This document shows positions 26,518 through 35,322 of a DNA stretch of 64,000 bases, piece by piece. Origin of the DNA: JBBSJZ01 sp041751935 (GTDB lineage Bacteria; Planctomycetota; Planctomycetia; Pirellulales; Pirellulaceae); contig JBGSIA010000165.1 in assembly GCA_041751935.1 (NCBI GenBank), positions 1-64,000 of the forward strand, written 5' to 3'. Position numbers and translations under genes: made by a program. How positions within the stretch are numbered: the stretch's first letter is position 1; the number at the start of each line of letters is the position of its first letter. The notes below the pieces were generated by a model. It searched no databases, was not told the origin of the DNA, and was given only the letters and a program-made list of their open reading frames with translations.

Positions 26518-28110
26518 TCACTGCGTTTGAGTCAGCGTTTTGACTAGCAGTGGCGCCGCGATGGTGATCACGACAAGTGCTACGGGATAGGCTGCCACGT
26601 AGCTTGTTACCGGTTGGCTCGACTCGGTTGCGCCGGTCAGCACTGCCAGTCCAGGTGTAGATGTCATGCCCCCACAAGTCGCCCCCAGCGAAGGCAGCAA
26701 CGTCAACTTGAACCAGTACTTTGCCATGACGAATCCGACTGCCAGTGGAATGGTCACTATCGCTAACGCTGCACCAGCGAGTTGCGCCCCGTGTTCGATC
26801 AGGACCGGTCCAACGCTCGCACCAGCGTTGATTCCGGCATCGGCCAAAAAGAATGCCAGTCCGCCTTCGGTCATTAGCAATTGTGCCGCGGGTGGAAATG
26901 ATCCGCGAATTGGCCCTATGTGACGAAAGTGTCCGAGGACCAGACCGACCAACAGTGGACCACCAGCAACGCCTAGCGACACCGAGATACCAGCGAAATC
27001 CAACGAAGCACAGCCGACAAGTATTCCGGCAATGATTCCTCCGACGAGCGACATCAAATCGGTTTCATTCAGTGCACGAGGCCGGTGGCCGACCACCCTT
27101 TCTATATTTGACAATGCTTCGGGTTCACCGACCAAAGTTAGCGTGTCACCGAATTCGATTCGAGTTTGTCCGGAAGGTACAAATTCGATTTCATGACGAC
27201 GAATTCGTACGACTGTGACACCGTAGCGCGAACGCAAAGAGAGTTCTTTTAATGTGCGGCCATAAATATCCGGCGAAGTCACGACAAGGGTTTTGCGTTC
27301 GCGATCAGCATCCACGATCGTATCGTCATTCGCACAGAGTTTACCAAGCGTTTCTGTGACGCGTCGAATGTCATCCGCTTGTCCAACCAATAGCAGTTGA
27401 TTTCCAATCTGGAAAGTATAGTTTGCTGGTAATGGTCGCCAACGTGCATCGATGCGCAGACGCGAAATCTGGCATGGTGAATCTGAAAACACAGCGACTT
27501 CGCTCGGTCGGCGTCCAACAATGCCTGGATTAGCGATCTCAATCGCCTGGCGACCGATCGCTAGCTTGCCTTGGCTGGATGGATCTGGTGATACGTTTGG
27601 CAAATCGTTGTCGTGACCTGCCAAAAACTTCATCGCCAATTGAACGAAAAGTACAACGGCGATGATGCCGATCGGATAGGCGACACCAAAACCAACGGCG
27701 ACTGCTGTTGGATCAGCGACCGATTCCGAGATGGCTCCCAGCGCTGGGGTGCTGGTCATTGCCCCGGCCATTAGCCCTCCGGCTAGTTCGGCTGGTAAGT
27801 GCATCAGTTTGGCGATGCACCATGTCACCCCAACGCCAGTGATAACAATCAATCCACCGAGGCTGGCCATGATTCGGCCACCGGACCCCAGGCCGCGAAA
27901 GAACGTCGGACCCGCCGAAATTCCTACACAGTAAACAAACAACGCTAAGCCGAGAGTGCCGATCCCGGTCGGAATGGTGTACCCAAAATGCCCACAGGCC
28001 AACGACACGAACAAAATCGCGGAAGTGCCGAAAGAGATACCAAACAGAGTCAGTCGACCTAATGCCAAACCGATGGCGATCACGCTCAATAGCACCAGCA
28101 GTTCAGTCAA
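26518..28110 (-). CDS. AspT/YidE-type exchanger with two TrkA-C domains
   Basis: A 530-residue transporter of the aspartate:alanine exchanger family. Two membrane halves (about 1-165 and 355-528) flank a cytoplasmic region with two TrkA-C (RCK_C) domains (PGIVGRRPSEVAVFSD, DIYGRTLKELSLRSRYGVTV). Each half carries the inverted-repeat signature: GAMTSTPALGAISE near 117 and GGMTSTPGLAVLTG near 480. Members exchange amino acids or dicarboxylates across the inner membrane; the substrate cannot be told here. The gene is convergent with the DUF4340 gene, 58 bases away. Confidence 0.88.
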   Translation of the reverse strand: MTELLVLLSVIAIGLALGRLTLFGISFGTSAILFVSLACGHFGYTIPTGIGTLGLALFVYCVGISAGPTFFRGLGSGGRIMASLGGLIVITGVGVTWCIAKLMHLPAELAGGLMAGAMTSTPALGAISESVADPTAVAVGFGVAYPIGIIAVVLFVQLAMKFLAGHDNDLPNVSPDPSSQGKLAIGRQAIEIANPGIVGRRPSEVAVFSDSPCQISRLRIDARWRPLPANYTFQIGNQLLLVGQADDIRRVTETLGKLCANDDTIVDADRERKTLVVTSPDIYGRTLKELSLRSRYGVTVVRIRRHEIEFVPSGQTRIEFGDTLTLVGEPEALSNIERVVGHRPRALNETDLMSLVGGIIAGILVGCASLDFAGISVSLGVAGGPLLVGLVLGHFRHIGPIRGSFPPAAQLLMTEGGLAFFLADAGINAGASVGPVLIEHGAQLAGAALAIVTIPLAVGFVMAKYWFKLTLLPSLGATCGGMTSTPGLAVLTGATESSQPVTSYVAAYPVALVVITIAAPLLVKTLTQTQ

Positions 28111-28431
28111 ACGTGTGTCCTTTGCAACTAGGGGCCGGTTTTAGCTGTTCGACAGCCTTTGAACCGTAAAATGATTTTGCTTTCTAGTTGATGTTTGGGA
28201 CGATAGCGAGCCATGAAATATTCCGCGGAGACGATCACACCGTAAGGCGTGTCTTAAGGGAAAAGATTCGCTGAGCAGATGGCTGTTGAATCGAACGAAC
28301 TGCAGAAAAACACTGGTTGTATAAAGTCGGATCGCCGGAGCTGAAATGCTTTCGCGTCTCAGACTCCGGCGACTCCGTCCACACACTCCCACAACGAAAA
28401 ACACAGGTTAGCTAACAATACTGTCCACAAG
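28111..28431. other. Gap between exchanger and Cys-rich genes
   Basis: About 320 bases between two minus-strand genes, so it should contain the promoter and leader of the exchanger gene. An 87-codon minus-strand frame (28141-28404) has unusual composition and no motif, and I do not call it. No strong hairpin or T-run seen. Confidence 0.5.
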
Positions 28432-28887
28432 TCAACGACGACTAGGCGCGGACGTATATGTGAATTGAGTTTTGCCGACTACTGGTTGTGGTGCAGGCAC
28501 TTGTGCTTTGACCGCTACTTGAGTCGGCGACACAAGGGGAGAAATCCAAACAAGTACCTCACCTGCAGCCAGGGGTGGCATGGAGTAAGCCGAGGAACAG
28601 CAGGGTTCTGGCTCGGGCGCTGGCTCGCAACACGGTACCGGTTCGCAACAGGCTGGTTCCGGCTCTGGCGCAGGTTCGCAGCAGACGGGTTCGGGTTCGA
28701 CGCAGCAACAAACGGGCTCGGGTTCTGGTGCAGGTTCGCAACAGACCGGTTCAGCCTCGGGCTCCACTTGACAGCATTTGCCTTTAAACAACTTCGCGAA
28801 CAAGCCCGCATCCGCATTGGGAGCATCCGCTTGCATCGTAGCAACCGCGACTGCACCCGCAACAACGACTTTCAATAGTAGCTTCAT
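28432..28887 (-). CDS. Exported Cys-Pro-Glu repeat protein
   Basis: A 151-residue protein. Start set at the ATG ending at 28887, eight bases after GGAG. Residues 1-27 form a signal peptide. Residues 38-97 contain 15 cysteines in clusters (CC or CCC) separated by acidic Pro-Glu spacers. The decapeptide CCEPAPEPEP occurs three times (49-58, 69-78, 86-95), with CVEPEPVCC in between. The last 50 residues are Val/Pro-rich without Cys. I know similar short Cys-rich exported proteins from planctomycetes, but none with a proven role. Disulfide cross-linking in the envelope or metal binding are possible; both are inference. Confidence 0.75.
   Translation of the reverse strand: MKLLLKVVVAGAVAVATMQADAPNADAGLFAKLFKGKCCQVEPEAEPVCCEPAPEPEPVCCCVEPEPVCCEPAPEPEPACCEPVPCCEPAPEPEPCCSSAYSMPPLAAGEVLVWISPLVSPTQVAVKAQVPAPQPVVGKTQFTYTSAPSRR
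28597..28776 (-). repeat. In-gene DNA repeats encoding CCEPAPEPEP units
   Basis: The coding stretch for residues 38-97 of the Cys-rich protein is built from near-identical 30-base units, visible on the plus strand as recurring ggttctggygcaggttcgcarca patterns. Such tandem units can gain or lose copies by slippage, so repeat number may differ between strains. Confidence 0.6.
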
Positions 28888-29280
28888 CAAGTTCTCCAAG
28901 TCCAACGGACGTTCATCTAGTTCTCGGCTCGCGAATAACAGGCGAGTTCAAACGATCTAGTCACTCACATGAGCAACACTCGCTGTCAAAGATTCTTGTC
29001 TCGAGCCGAATCAACGCATTAGCAACGATTGAGCCAAGCGTCCTGCTGATTGCCAAAATTTCTTAAATCACCCAAGTTGGGCAGGCATGCAAGTCGGCGT
29101 CCTGCGGCTCACCAGACGGCATTTTTATAGAGTTTGACGAAAGAAAGTCGAGTTTTGAAATGGCGTGATAATCGCCACATTTTTTTATGGTGCAATTCGA
29201 AGCGGATTAAATTCGTGACGACAAAAGTCAAATTTGCCAAAAAGTTTAGCAACGATGCACTGTTGATGAGCAACTCAGTC
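28888..29280. other. AT-rich gap with hairpin; leader of the Cys-rich gene
   Basis: About 390 bases between two minus-strand genes. It should hold the end of the GTPase transcript (hairpin at 29161-29177) and the promoter of the Cys-rich gene. It is visibly richer in A and T than its surroundings. A 63-codon frame at 29109-29300 runs across the GTPase stop and is rejected. Confidence 0.5.
29161..29177. terminator. Hairpin terminator candidate
   Basis: TGGCG (29161-29165) pairs with CGCCA (29173-29177) around a 7-base loop. On the plus strand a run of seven T begins at 29180. On the minus strand, where the neighbouring genes lie, the hairpin is followed by TTTCAAAACT. It lies about 105 bases after the stop of the GTPase gene and could end that transcript, or antisense transcription from the other side. 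Confidence 0.45.
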
Positions 29281-30849
29281 TCACGGGCGACCGAGAACAA
29301 CGCTTTTCGCTAAACCGATCAATTGATTCGCCAGTTTCTCGTACCTTTGTCGGCTGAGTCGCTGGTAGAATGCCTTCAAAATCGCGGCGCTGTGACCGTG
29401 GTCGAGGTGTTCGAGCAGTTGGGGTACAAGTTCGTCGGCAACGCTTGTTGGGGCATCATGAACGTCACCGGTATAGACACAGGCGTAACCGGCGATCGCC
29501 TCGCCAAACAGTTCTTTTGTGTAAGCAACGGCGGCAGCAATCGATTCCTCTTTCAACTGCGTAGGGTGTCGCCAGTCATACGGTGGCGACCATTCTCGTA
29601 CCGGACGTAAAAAATCGATGTGCGTCAATACCGCGATGATTGTTGGTGGTTTTAGGTGCGATTTTGTGCGGTAGTGCTCACCAAGTTGCCGCACAATTTG
29701 CACGTCGGGTTCCCTTGCGGAGACATTGGCAGCCATTACCAGCAACACGATATCGGCAATTTCTGCGGCGGTCTCAATCTCTTGTTGTTGCCTTCGCGTT
29801 ACCGAAGCTTCGGAGTATCCGGGAGTGTCCAGTAACGTCAACTTGTTGCTTGAACCCGGCAGTAAGAACTCGATCCGTGCCACTTCGCGCGTCTGTGGAA
29901 GCACGCTGGTGACAGCGACGTTTTCTTGAACCAAGGCATTGACCAGACTGGACTTGCCGGCCTTGACCTGACCCATCACGGCGATAGTTGTTGCGACATC
30001 TCGCAAACTAGACAACGCATCGGCGCTGCCGCCCGCAGCGTGCACGGCACTTGCCATTCGTCCAAATTGTTCACGATAGTTTCGTGATCCGCCCCGCAGG
30101 CGTCCGCTGTACATCTCGATCATGTAGTATCCGACCTGCCGCAAGTATCGACCGTAGAACGCGCGAATCAGTTCGTTTTGGATTTCGACCGTCACGCGGC
30201 CTGACTTTCGCCACAAGGGGTAAGATAGAAGTCGCGACGGATTTAGAATTGCTGAGCCAAGGTAAGCCACCTTCTGTAGGTTATCGAGGATGTTGATGTA
30301 ACCGGGCACTCGGCCGATCTGTCCAATCGTTGCCAATTCGCTTCCGGGAACCTTGCGAAGCGTCCAATCCTCCAGATCTTCGGCGGCCAAATGGATGACG
30401 GCCAGTACTTCGACGAGAGTGAGCCGATTGAGAAATCCGTCGCTTTCGCCACCACCGTTTGCCGCGTGATAATGTGCGGCAAGTCGTCGCGCCAACTCAG
30501 AAGCATCGGCAAGAAAACGGTCCATGCCGGGTAGGGACTGCGAACTTACATCCGCCACCGATTCGCGAAATTGGTCAACGACGCTAATCGCGGCTTCATC
30601 CTGAGGCGACCAAAACTCAGGTGCATGAATTGGTTTTCGATGAGCCGCGTGCTGCAAGCGTGGCGGAGACCACAGTTTGCCGACGATCCAAGCGAGGGTC
30701 CAAAGCGCGGGCAGCACCCAGACGATCCAGCGGAACCAACCGGTCTGATAAAGTGCAATTGAGCCGACGACGGCGTAGAACAGTACCGGCAGTGCCCACA
30801 GAGCGAGCAATACGAACATTCGCAGACTGAACCAATAACCTCCCTTCAC
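29281..30849 (-). CDS. Membrane-anchored dynamin/Era-like GTPase, second of a pair
   Basis: GTG start at 30849 chosen because CTGGGAGAG precedes it at good spacing and it begins 16 bases after the previous stop; longer readings overlap the upstream gene. Length is 522 residues. Two membrane segments lie near 8-34 and 38-60. A helical region follows, and then a GTPase domain with P-loop GQVKAGKSS at 293-301, switch/G3 LLDTPGYSE near 340 and G4 LTHID near 410. The P-loop lacks the usual first Gly-x4 spacing ambiguity and looks functional. Such 50S ribosome-binding-GTPase-like proteins act at membranes in stress or division roles, but this group is uncharacterised to my knowledge. Confidence 0.78.
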   Translation of the reverse strand: MKGGYWFSLRMFVLLALWALPVLFYAVVGSIALYQTGWFRWIVWVLPALWTLAWIVGKLWSPPRLQHAAHRKPIHAPEFWSPQDEAAISVVDQFRESVADVSSQSLPGMDRFLADASELARRLAAHYHAANGGGESDGFLNRLTLVEVLAVIHLAAEDLEDWTLRKVPGSELATIGQIGRVPGYINILDNLQKVAYLGSAILNPSRLLSYPLWRKSGRVTVEIQNELIRAFYGRYLRQVGYYMIEMYSGRLRGGSRNYREQFGRMASAVHAAGGSADALSSLRDVATTIAVMGQVKAGKSSLVNALVQENVAVTSVLPQTREVARIEFLLPGSSNKLTLLDTPGYSEASVTRRQQQEIETAAEIADIVLLVMAANVSAREPDVQIVRQLGEHYRTKSHLKPPTIIAVLTHIDFLRPVREWSPPYDWRHPTQLKEESIAAAVAYTKELFGEAIAGYACVYTGDVHDAPTSVADELVPQLLEHLDHGHSAAILKAFYQRLSRQRYEKLANQLIGLAKSVVLGRP

Positions 30850-30865
30850 GGTGCTCTCCCAGTTT

Positions 30866-32137
30866 TCATTGGGCTTTCCAAAGTTCCTGGCCACGACGCA
30901 GTTGCTGAGCAAAAATCTGCTGCAGTTGATTAGCGGTTGGCATGTGTCCTCGTCGCAGGTCGGCGAAGTACCAATCCCAGGACATTCCCAAAGCATAAGT
31001 GAATGCAAACGAACTGGCCGCACCGACGGCCATACCCGCCCAGGGAATGAATTTTAATGCCCCACGAATCGCGAGCCGAATCGCAATCCGTCCTCCAGCA
31101 GCGCTGCTGAGGACGGCCCAGCGTGCTGGAGTGATCTCCATGTCGTATACTTTCGCAATGCGCATCGCTAAGTGCGTTTGAATGCCAAGGACAACGGGAA
31201 TATCGACCCAAGGTAAAGGAACGGCACCTGCTGTAGCGGCCAAGGCGCTCGAAGCGAGTACTTGCCAATGCACTCGTCGCTGACGTGCTGACATCGCTGC
31301 GGTTCCCGATTCGTTGAGCGCCAGTAGTGCTTGTCGGTACGCGTGCGGCAACTGGTCCAAGATAGCCGATTTCAGCCTCGAGCCACCAAAATTGGGTTCG
31401 GCGAAACCGTCTTCGATCCGTGTAAAGTCCACGGGAATTACGGCATCAAACAGTCCAGCGAATTGCGTTGACTTTTCTTCAATCAATGTTTGCAACAGGC
31501 GTGGTATGACGAGACGACTGGTACTCGATGGTTCAAAGGGATCGTCGCTCTCAGAAATGTTTTCAGCACCGGCCACTTCGTGCAGGCACGTCAACACCAA
31601 CAGCACCGGTCGCTCGGGACACGATTGACGAATTTGACGTAACGGTCCAACGACGCTCTCAATTGCGTGGTCGCTGACGCGAACCGTGATGATCATCAAT
31701 TGAGTTGACGAAGAAAACCGTTCAATGTCTTCATTAGGGTCGTACTTGGCTTCGGCGAGTCCTCGCGTGTCGATGAATGTCAGTAGTGGATCTTCGGCGT
31801 CGGGGAAATCAAAACGGCGCGATGCCCGCGTCTCGGGTCGGTATCCTTCACCGACCGTTGCTTCTTCAGCACCGGTCAGGAACTGCACGACGCTACTTTT
31901 GCCACTGCCGGTCTTGCCGAACAACCACAAACGGGGAATCGCCGCGCGCTGACGAAGTTGCTCGATATCTTCAGCAACAGAATCGTCAATGCTGAAGACG
32001 TCGCCTTCCGAAGGAGTTGATGCAAACCAATGTCGCCAAGATGCTTTCATCCGCTGGTAATCCGCACTTTCGGCTGAAACCTGCGGCTTGGGCCGTCGGC
32101 TCAATCCTAAAAACTGTACAACGCATCCAGTCGCCAA
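30866..32137 (-). CDS. GTPase with C-terminal DUF697 membrane domain, first of a pair
   Basis: About 423 residues if the TTG at 32137 is used; the true start may lie a few codons later, since no strong ribosome binding site is seen. The GTPase domain has P-loop GKTGSGKSS at 74-82, G3 FIDTRG ending at residue 126, and a hydrophobic strand with LVLTCLHEV as the likely G4 region, where the usual NKxD is not obvious. The C-terminal third is DUF697-like, with hydrophobic helices (PLPWVDIPVVLGIQTHLA, ALKFIPWAGMAVGAASS). It precedes the second GTPase by 16 bases, so the two are co-translated and may form a membrane-bound heterodimer. Confidence 0.78.
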   Translation of the reverse strand: MATGCVVQFLGLSRRPKPQVSAESADYQRMKASWRHWFASTPSEGDVFSIDDSVAEDIEQLRQRAAIPRLWLFGKTGSGKSSVVQFLTGAEEATVGEGYRPETRASRRFDFPDAEDPLLTFIDTRGLAEAKYDPNEDIERFSSSTQLMIITVRVSDHAIESVVGPLRQIRQSCPERPVLLVLTCLHEVAGAENISESDDPFEPSSTSRLVIPRLLQTLIEEKSTQFAGLFDAVIPVDFTRIEDGFAEPNFGGSRLKSAILDQLPHAYRQALLALNESGTAAMSARQRRVHWQVLASSALAATAGAVPLPWVDIPVVLGIQTHLAMRIAKVYDMEITPARWAVLSSAAGGRIAIRLAIRGALKFIPWAGMAVGAASSFAFTYALGMSWDWYFADLRRGHMPTANQLQQIFAQQLRRGQELWKAQ

Positions 32138-32223
32138 CTGCGACCGAACCGTCCAGTCAATTATAACAAGCTTCGACTATAGCAAGCTTCGACGAGCAAA
32201 CGTCGAATGCTTGTGGTCGCGAA

Positions 32224-32814
32224 TTATCCCGCAAGGGATTGCGGTTCGTGTTGGAGAGTCATTCGCATCGCGGTGACTTGGTATTCCCGTTGCGGGCCAA
32301 CCATTACAAAAGGGATCTTGCGTCGTAGAAAATCGCGAGATCCAAGTTTGGGACCGAACGTACCGAAGCCAAGGATTACCGTTGGAACTACCTCGCGAAG
32401 CTCACCGATCAGCCAACGAATAGCGCCGCGATTGAGTTCGTTGTATTTGATGAACAAGGATCGCCCGGTATCCAATCTTGAGTCGGCGATTTCCGTTCGC
32501 ATAGGCAGCTTGCAGATCACTTTGTCCCCATCGAGAAAACAGTTGTATCCAACGCCTTGGCTCTCGTTGGTTGGAAGAAAAGCTTTGCCCGTCCACACAC
32601 CGTTAATGCCAAAAATCGCGTGAGTAAGTTTTTCTGCGAAACGGTTGCCTTGATTAAGCAATTCCGCATCGTACTCACCCCGAAAGGTTTCCATTTTTGG
32701 TGGCGAGAGTAAGGCAAACCAACGCATCAGTTCGGAGCGTGTTGTCGTGCGAAGTCGTTCCAGGCATTCCGATTGTTCAGCCGAAAGGGGGCATTGGATT
32801 CGCATTCCGTTCAT
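32224..32814 (-). CDS. Conserved-looking protein of unknown function (possible lipocalin-like fold)
   Basis: A 196-residue protein that I do not recognise. It is soluble, without signal peptide or membrane segment. A central stretch (GINGVWTGKAFLPTNE, GYNCFLDGDKVICKLPM) suggests a beta-barrel of the GxWxG/lipocalin-like kind. A later part is aliphatic (REVVPTVILGFGTFGPKLG). The fourth codon is also ATG and has ACGGA just before it. It lies upstream of and in line with the two GTPase genes, 86 bases away, so it may head their transcript. A nested hairpin sits immediately upstream. Confidence 0.6.
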   Translation of the reverse strand: MNGMRIQCPLSAEQSECLERLRTTTRSELMRWFALLSPPKMETFRGEYDAELLNQGNRFAEKLTHAIFGINGVWTGKAFLPTNESQGVGYNCFLDGDKVICKLPMRTEIADSRLDTGRSLFIKYNELNRGAIRWLIGELREVVPTVILGFGTFGPKLGSRDFLRRKIPFVMVGPQREYQVTAMRMTLQHEPQSLAG

Positions 32815-32829
32815 TGCTCAGATAGGGAG

Positions 32830-32877
32830 CCACCCTGTTCGCGGGCTGATATCTCCCGAAAGCGGGATACCCGGTGG
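32830..32877 (-). promoter_or_regulatory. Nested hairpin in probable 5' leader
   Basis: Three stems nest in 48 bases: CCAC (32830-32833) with GTGG (32874-32877), CGGG (32842-32845) with CCCG (32870-32873), and TCCCG (32854-32858) with CGGGA (32863-32867) around an AAAG/CTTT loop. On the minus strand it ends 15 bases before the start codon at 32814, where it could control translation. It resembles no riboswitch class I know. A transcription terminator from elsewhere or a dispersed repeat is possible. Confidence 0.45.
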
Positions 32878-33089
32878 TGACGGTTGCTAGGTATCAATTG
32901 GCTCGCGCCAAGTCAATATCGATTTATTTGGCTGGCAGGAAATTTGATTATCGACGGGTTGACGTGAGGTAGAAAATTGTCCAACTCCTGAAATCGATAC
33001 CATTTCGGGTATACTCGAAAGCCTGTCTGCATTTCGAATTGCAGCAGTCCGCTGCCTGGAAACTTGCCCTCGTTCCCTTGGATATCGTC

Positions 33090-33722
33090 ATGTATCGTTC
33101 ATTTGGTTTATCGATTTGTCTCGTGATGGTCTCGGCGTCCGCATGTCTGGCTGAGAAGAATGCAGTCATTGAACCGAAACTGGCAAAAATTGGCTCACCG
33201 GACTTTACTGAGTCATTTGACGGGGAGTTGCCCAAGTCGATGGGCGGGGTCAAGGGGGAATGGAAATTGGTTGACGGTGTCCTTGTCGCCAAGGAACTGG
33301 CTGCCGACAAGCACGCAGCGGTAATGAATTTGCAGAAGAATAACCACAACTCGGTCGTTCGGTTTTCGTTCAAATTTGACGAAGACACGCATGGGCTGCA
33401 CTTCAGTCTAAATTATGCCAAAGGGCACTTGTTTCGAGTGGTTGTGACGCCGGACGCATTGTCCCTCAATTTAGACGGAGACAAAAATGATCCTGCCTTC
33501 AAGGCAATGGTGATGGGCAAGGCCAAGCGTCCGTTTGAAAGAGGCCAGTGGTACACCATGCAAGTGGAAATGCTGGGTGATAGGGTTGTCGCTCAAACAG
33601 ATAATGGTGCGACGGTGGAAGCATCCAACCCGAAATTGGATACTTCCAAGCCGAACTATCGGTTTGTGATGCGTGGCAATTCGCTGGCGATTGACGATCT
33701 GCAGATTTGGAATCTGAAATAG
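33090..33722 (+). CDS. Exported DUF1080-like (concanavalin-fold) protein
   Basis: Start at ATG 33090 gives a signal peptide (MYRSFGLSICLVMVSASAC) and 210 residues. The rest reads as a single beta-sandwich of the 3-keto-disaccharide hydrolase/DUF1080 kind: FTESFDGELP, GEWKLVDGVLVAKE, VVRFSFKFDE, YTMQVEMLGDRVVAQ, NYRFVMRGNSLAIDDL. Planctomycetes encode many such exported proteins and they are linked to polysaccharide use. I see no catalytic motif that would prove hydrolase activity, so a binding role is equally likely. It is monocistronic. Confidence 0.7.
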   Translation: MYRSFGLSICLVMVSASACLAEKNAVIEPKLAKIGSPDFTESFDGELPKSMGGVKGEWKLVDGVLVAKELAADKHAAVMNLQKNNHNSVVRFSFKFDEDTHGLHFSLNYAKGHLFRVVVTPDALSLNLDGDKNDPAFKAMVMGKAKRPFERGQWYTMQVEMLGDRVVAQTDNGATVEASNPKLDTSKPNYRFVMRGNSLAIDDLQIWNLK

Positions 33723-33925
33723 CCAATTTGGTGCGGCCCAGCAAATAGTTGGGAAAACAGGTGGCTGGGTTATGCGGCGCTGGATGACTTTAACGGCTGT
33801 GATGACGGCAGTGAGTTCCTCAGTGGAAAATTCTAACGGTCGCGATTTGGTTTCTCGCTGCCGCAGTTACAATCGAGACGTTATGAAAAAGAGATTTCGA
33901 TTGACGTTCAAGTGAGACTGCAAAC

Positions 33926-35266
33926 ATGCGCATCGCAATGATCGGAACCGGCTACGTCGGCCTGGTGACAGGTACCTGCTTCGCCGACAGCGGCAACGAC
34001 GTGATTTGCGTCGATATTAACGAAAAGAAGATCAACAATCTGCGTGAGGGAAAAATTCCAATTTACGAGCCGGGTTTGAAAGAACTCGTTCTGCGTAATA
34101 GCGAGAACGGCCAACTCACCTTTACGACGAATTTGGGTGAAGCAGTCCAGGCGTCGCAAATCATCTACTTAGCCGTCGGAACACCGCCGGCTGCGGACGG
34201 GTCCGCCGACCTGACCGCACTGAGAACCGTCATTGACTCGATCGCTCCGCATCTAACCGATGATGCGATCGTCGTCACCAAGAGTACGGTTCCGGTAGGT
34301 ACGAACCAGTGGATTTTCGAGCGGCTGCAAAACATCCTGGGACGCGATGTGGATGTTGCCAGCAACCCCGAATTCTTGAAGGAAGGTGCCGCGATCGACG
34401 ACTTCATGAAGCCCGACCGGGTCGTCGTCGGTGTGCGTCGTGAAGAGGTAGCCGAGGTGCTGCAGCAGCTGTATTCACCGTTCTTGAGAACCGATCACCC
34501 GTTCTTGACGATGAGCCCCCAGTCCGCCGAATTGACCAAGTACGTCGCCAACGCACTCTTGAGTACCAAGATTTCGTTCATCAACGAGATGGCAAACTTA
34601 TGTGAGCGGATGGGCGGCGATATCAACGATGTCCGTCGCGGCATTGGACACGACCAACGAATCGGGTTTGCATTTCTATTTCCGGGAGTGGGATACGGCG
34701 GCAGTTGTTTCCCGAAAGATGTTCGCGCATTGGCCAGTATGGCACGCGATCATGGGCTGTTGCCGCGAATCATGGATGCTGTTGACGAAGTAAACCAGGC
34801 GCAGAAAAAAGTGTTGTTGCAGAAAGTGCAATCACATTTTGGGGACACCCTCTCGGGCAAGCGGTTTGCAATTTGGGGTCTAGCATTCAAACCGCGGACC
34901 GATGACATTCGCGAAGCTCCAGCACTGACCTTGATTGATTTTCTGCTTGAGCAAGGTGCAGTGATCCAAGTCCATGATCCGGAAGCGACGGCTAATGTCC
35001 GTCAGATTTACGGTGGCAAACTGATTTACTGTGAATCGGCGATGGACGCGCTCAACGGTGCCGATGCACTGGCGATCAACACGGAATGGAAGGTGTACCA
35101 CAATCCCGATTTTGACGAGATGCGGACACGGATGAATGGTCGCGTCGTCTTCGATGGTCGCAATCTATTTCAACCCGATCGCATGACCGACCATGGCTTT
35201 GTGTACCACAGCATCGGTCGGCCCGTCGGCGTTCCAGAAACGGTGGTAGATCCCGTATCAAGTTGA
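33926..35266 (+). CDS. ugd: UDP-glucose 6-dehydrogenase
   Basis: A 446-residue enzyme of the UDP-glucose/GDP-mannose dehydrogenase family. The N-terminal NAD-binding loop is IGTGYVGLVTG. The central part has STVPVGT, NPEFLKEG and the catalytic Cys261 in GYGGSCFPKD. The C-terminal nucleotide-binding part contains FAIWGLAFKPRTDDIREAP. It oxidises UDP-glucose to UDP-glucuronate with two NAD, a precursor for exopolysaccharide and modified lipids. It stands alone, with no glycosyltransferase cluster next to it. ATG is preceded by GTGAGA. Confidence 0.93.
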   Translation: MRIAMIGTGYVGLVTGTCFADSGNDVICVDINEKKINNLREGKIPIYEPGLKELVLRNSENGQLTFTTNLGEAVQASQIIYLAVGTPPAADGSADLTALRTVIDSIAPHLTDDAIVVTKSTVPVGTNQWIFERLQNILGRDVDVASNPEFLKEGAAIDDFMKPDRVVVGVRREEVAEVLQQLYSPFLRTDHPFLTMSPQSAELTKYVANALLSTKISFINEMANLCERMGGDINDVRRGIGHDQRIGFAFLFPGVGYGGSCFPKDVRALASMARDHGLLPRIMDAVDEVNQAQKKVLLQKVQSHFGDTLSGKRFAIWGLAFKPRTDDIREAPALTLIDFLLEQGAVIQVHDPEATANVRQIYGGKLIYCESAMDALNGADALAINTEWKVYHNPDFDEMRTRMNGRVVFDGRNLFQPDRMTDHGFVYHSIGRPVGVPETVVDPVSS

Positions 35267-35322
35267 GCGAAATTGTTCCTGCGGAATCGGCTGGCTCGAC
35301 CCAGCGATGACCTGTCGAAGAA

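Noticed and set aside
28141..28404. 87-codon minus-strand frame in the gap after the exchanger gene
   Set aside because: Composition unlike the neighbouring genes, no motif, and it sits where the exchanger promoter should be.
29109..29300. 63-codon minus-strand frame in AT-rich gap
   Set aside because: It overlaps the end of the GTPase gene and the hairpin at 29161 and has no supporting features.
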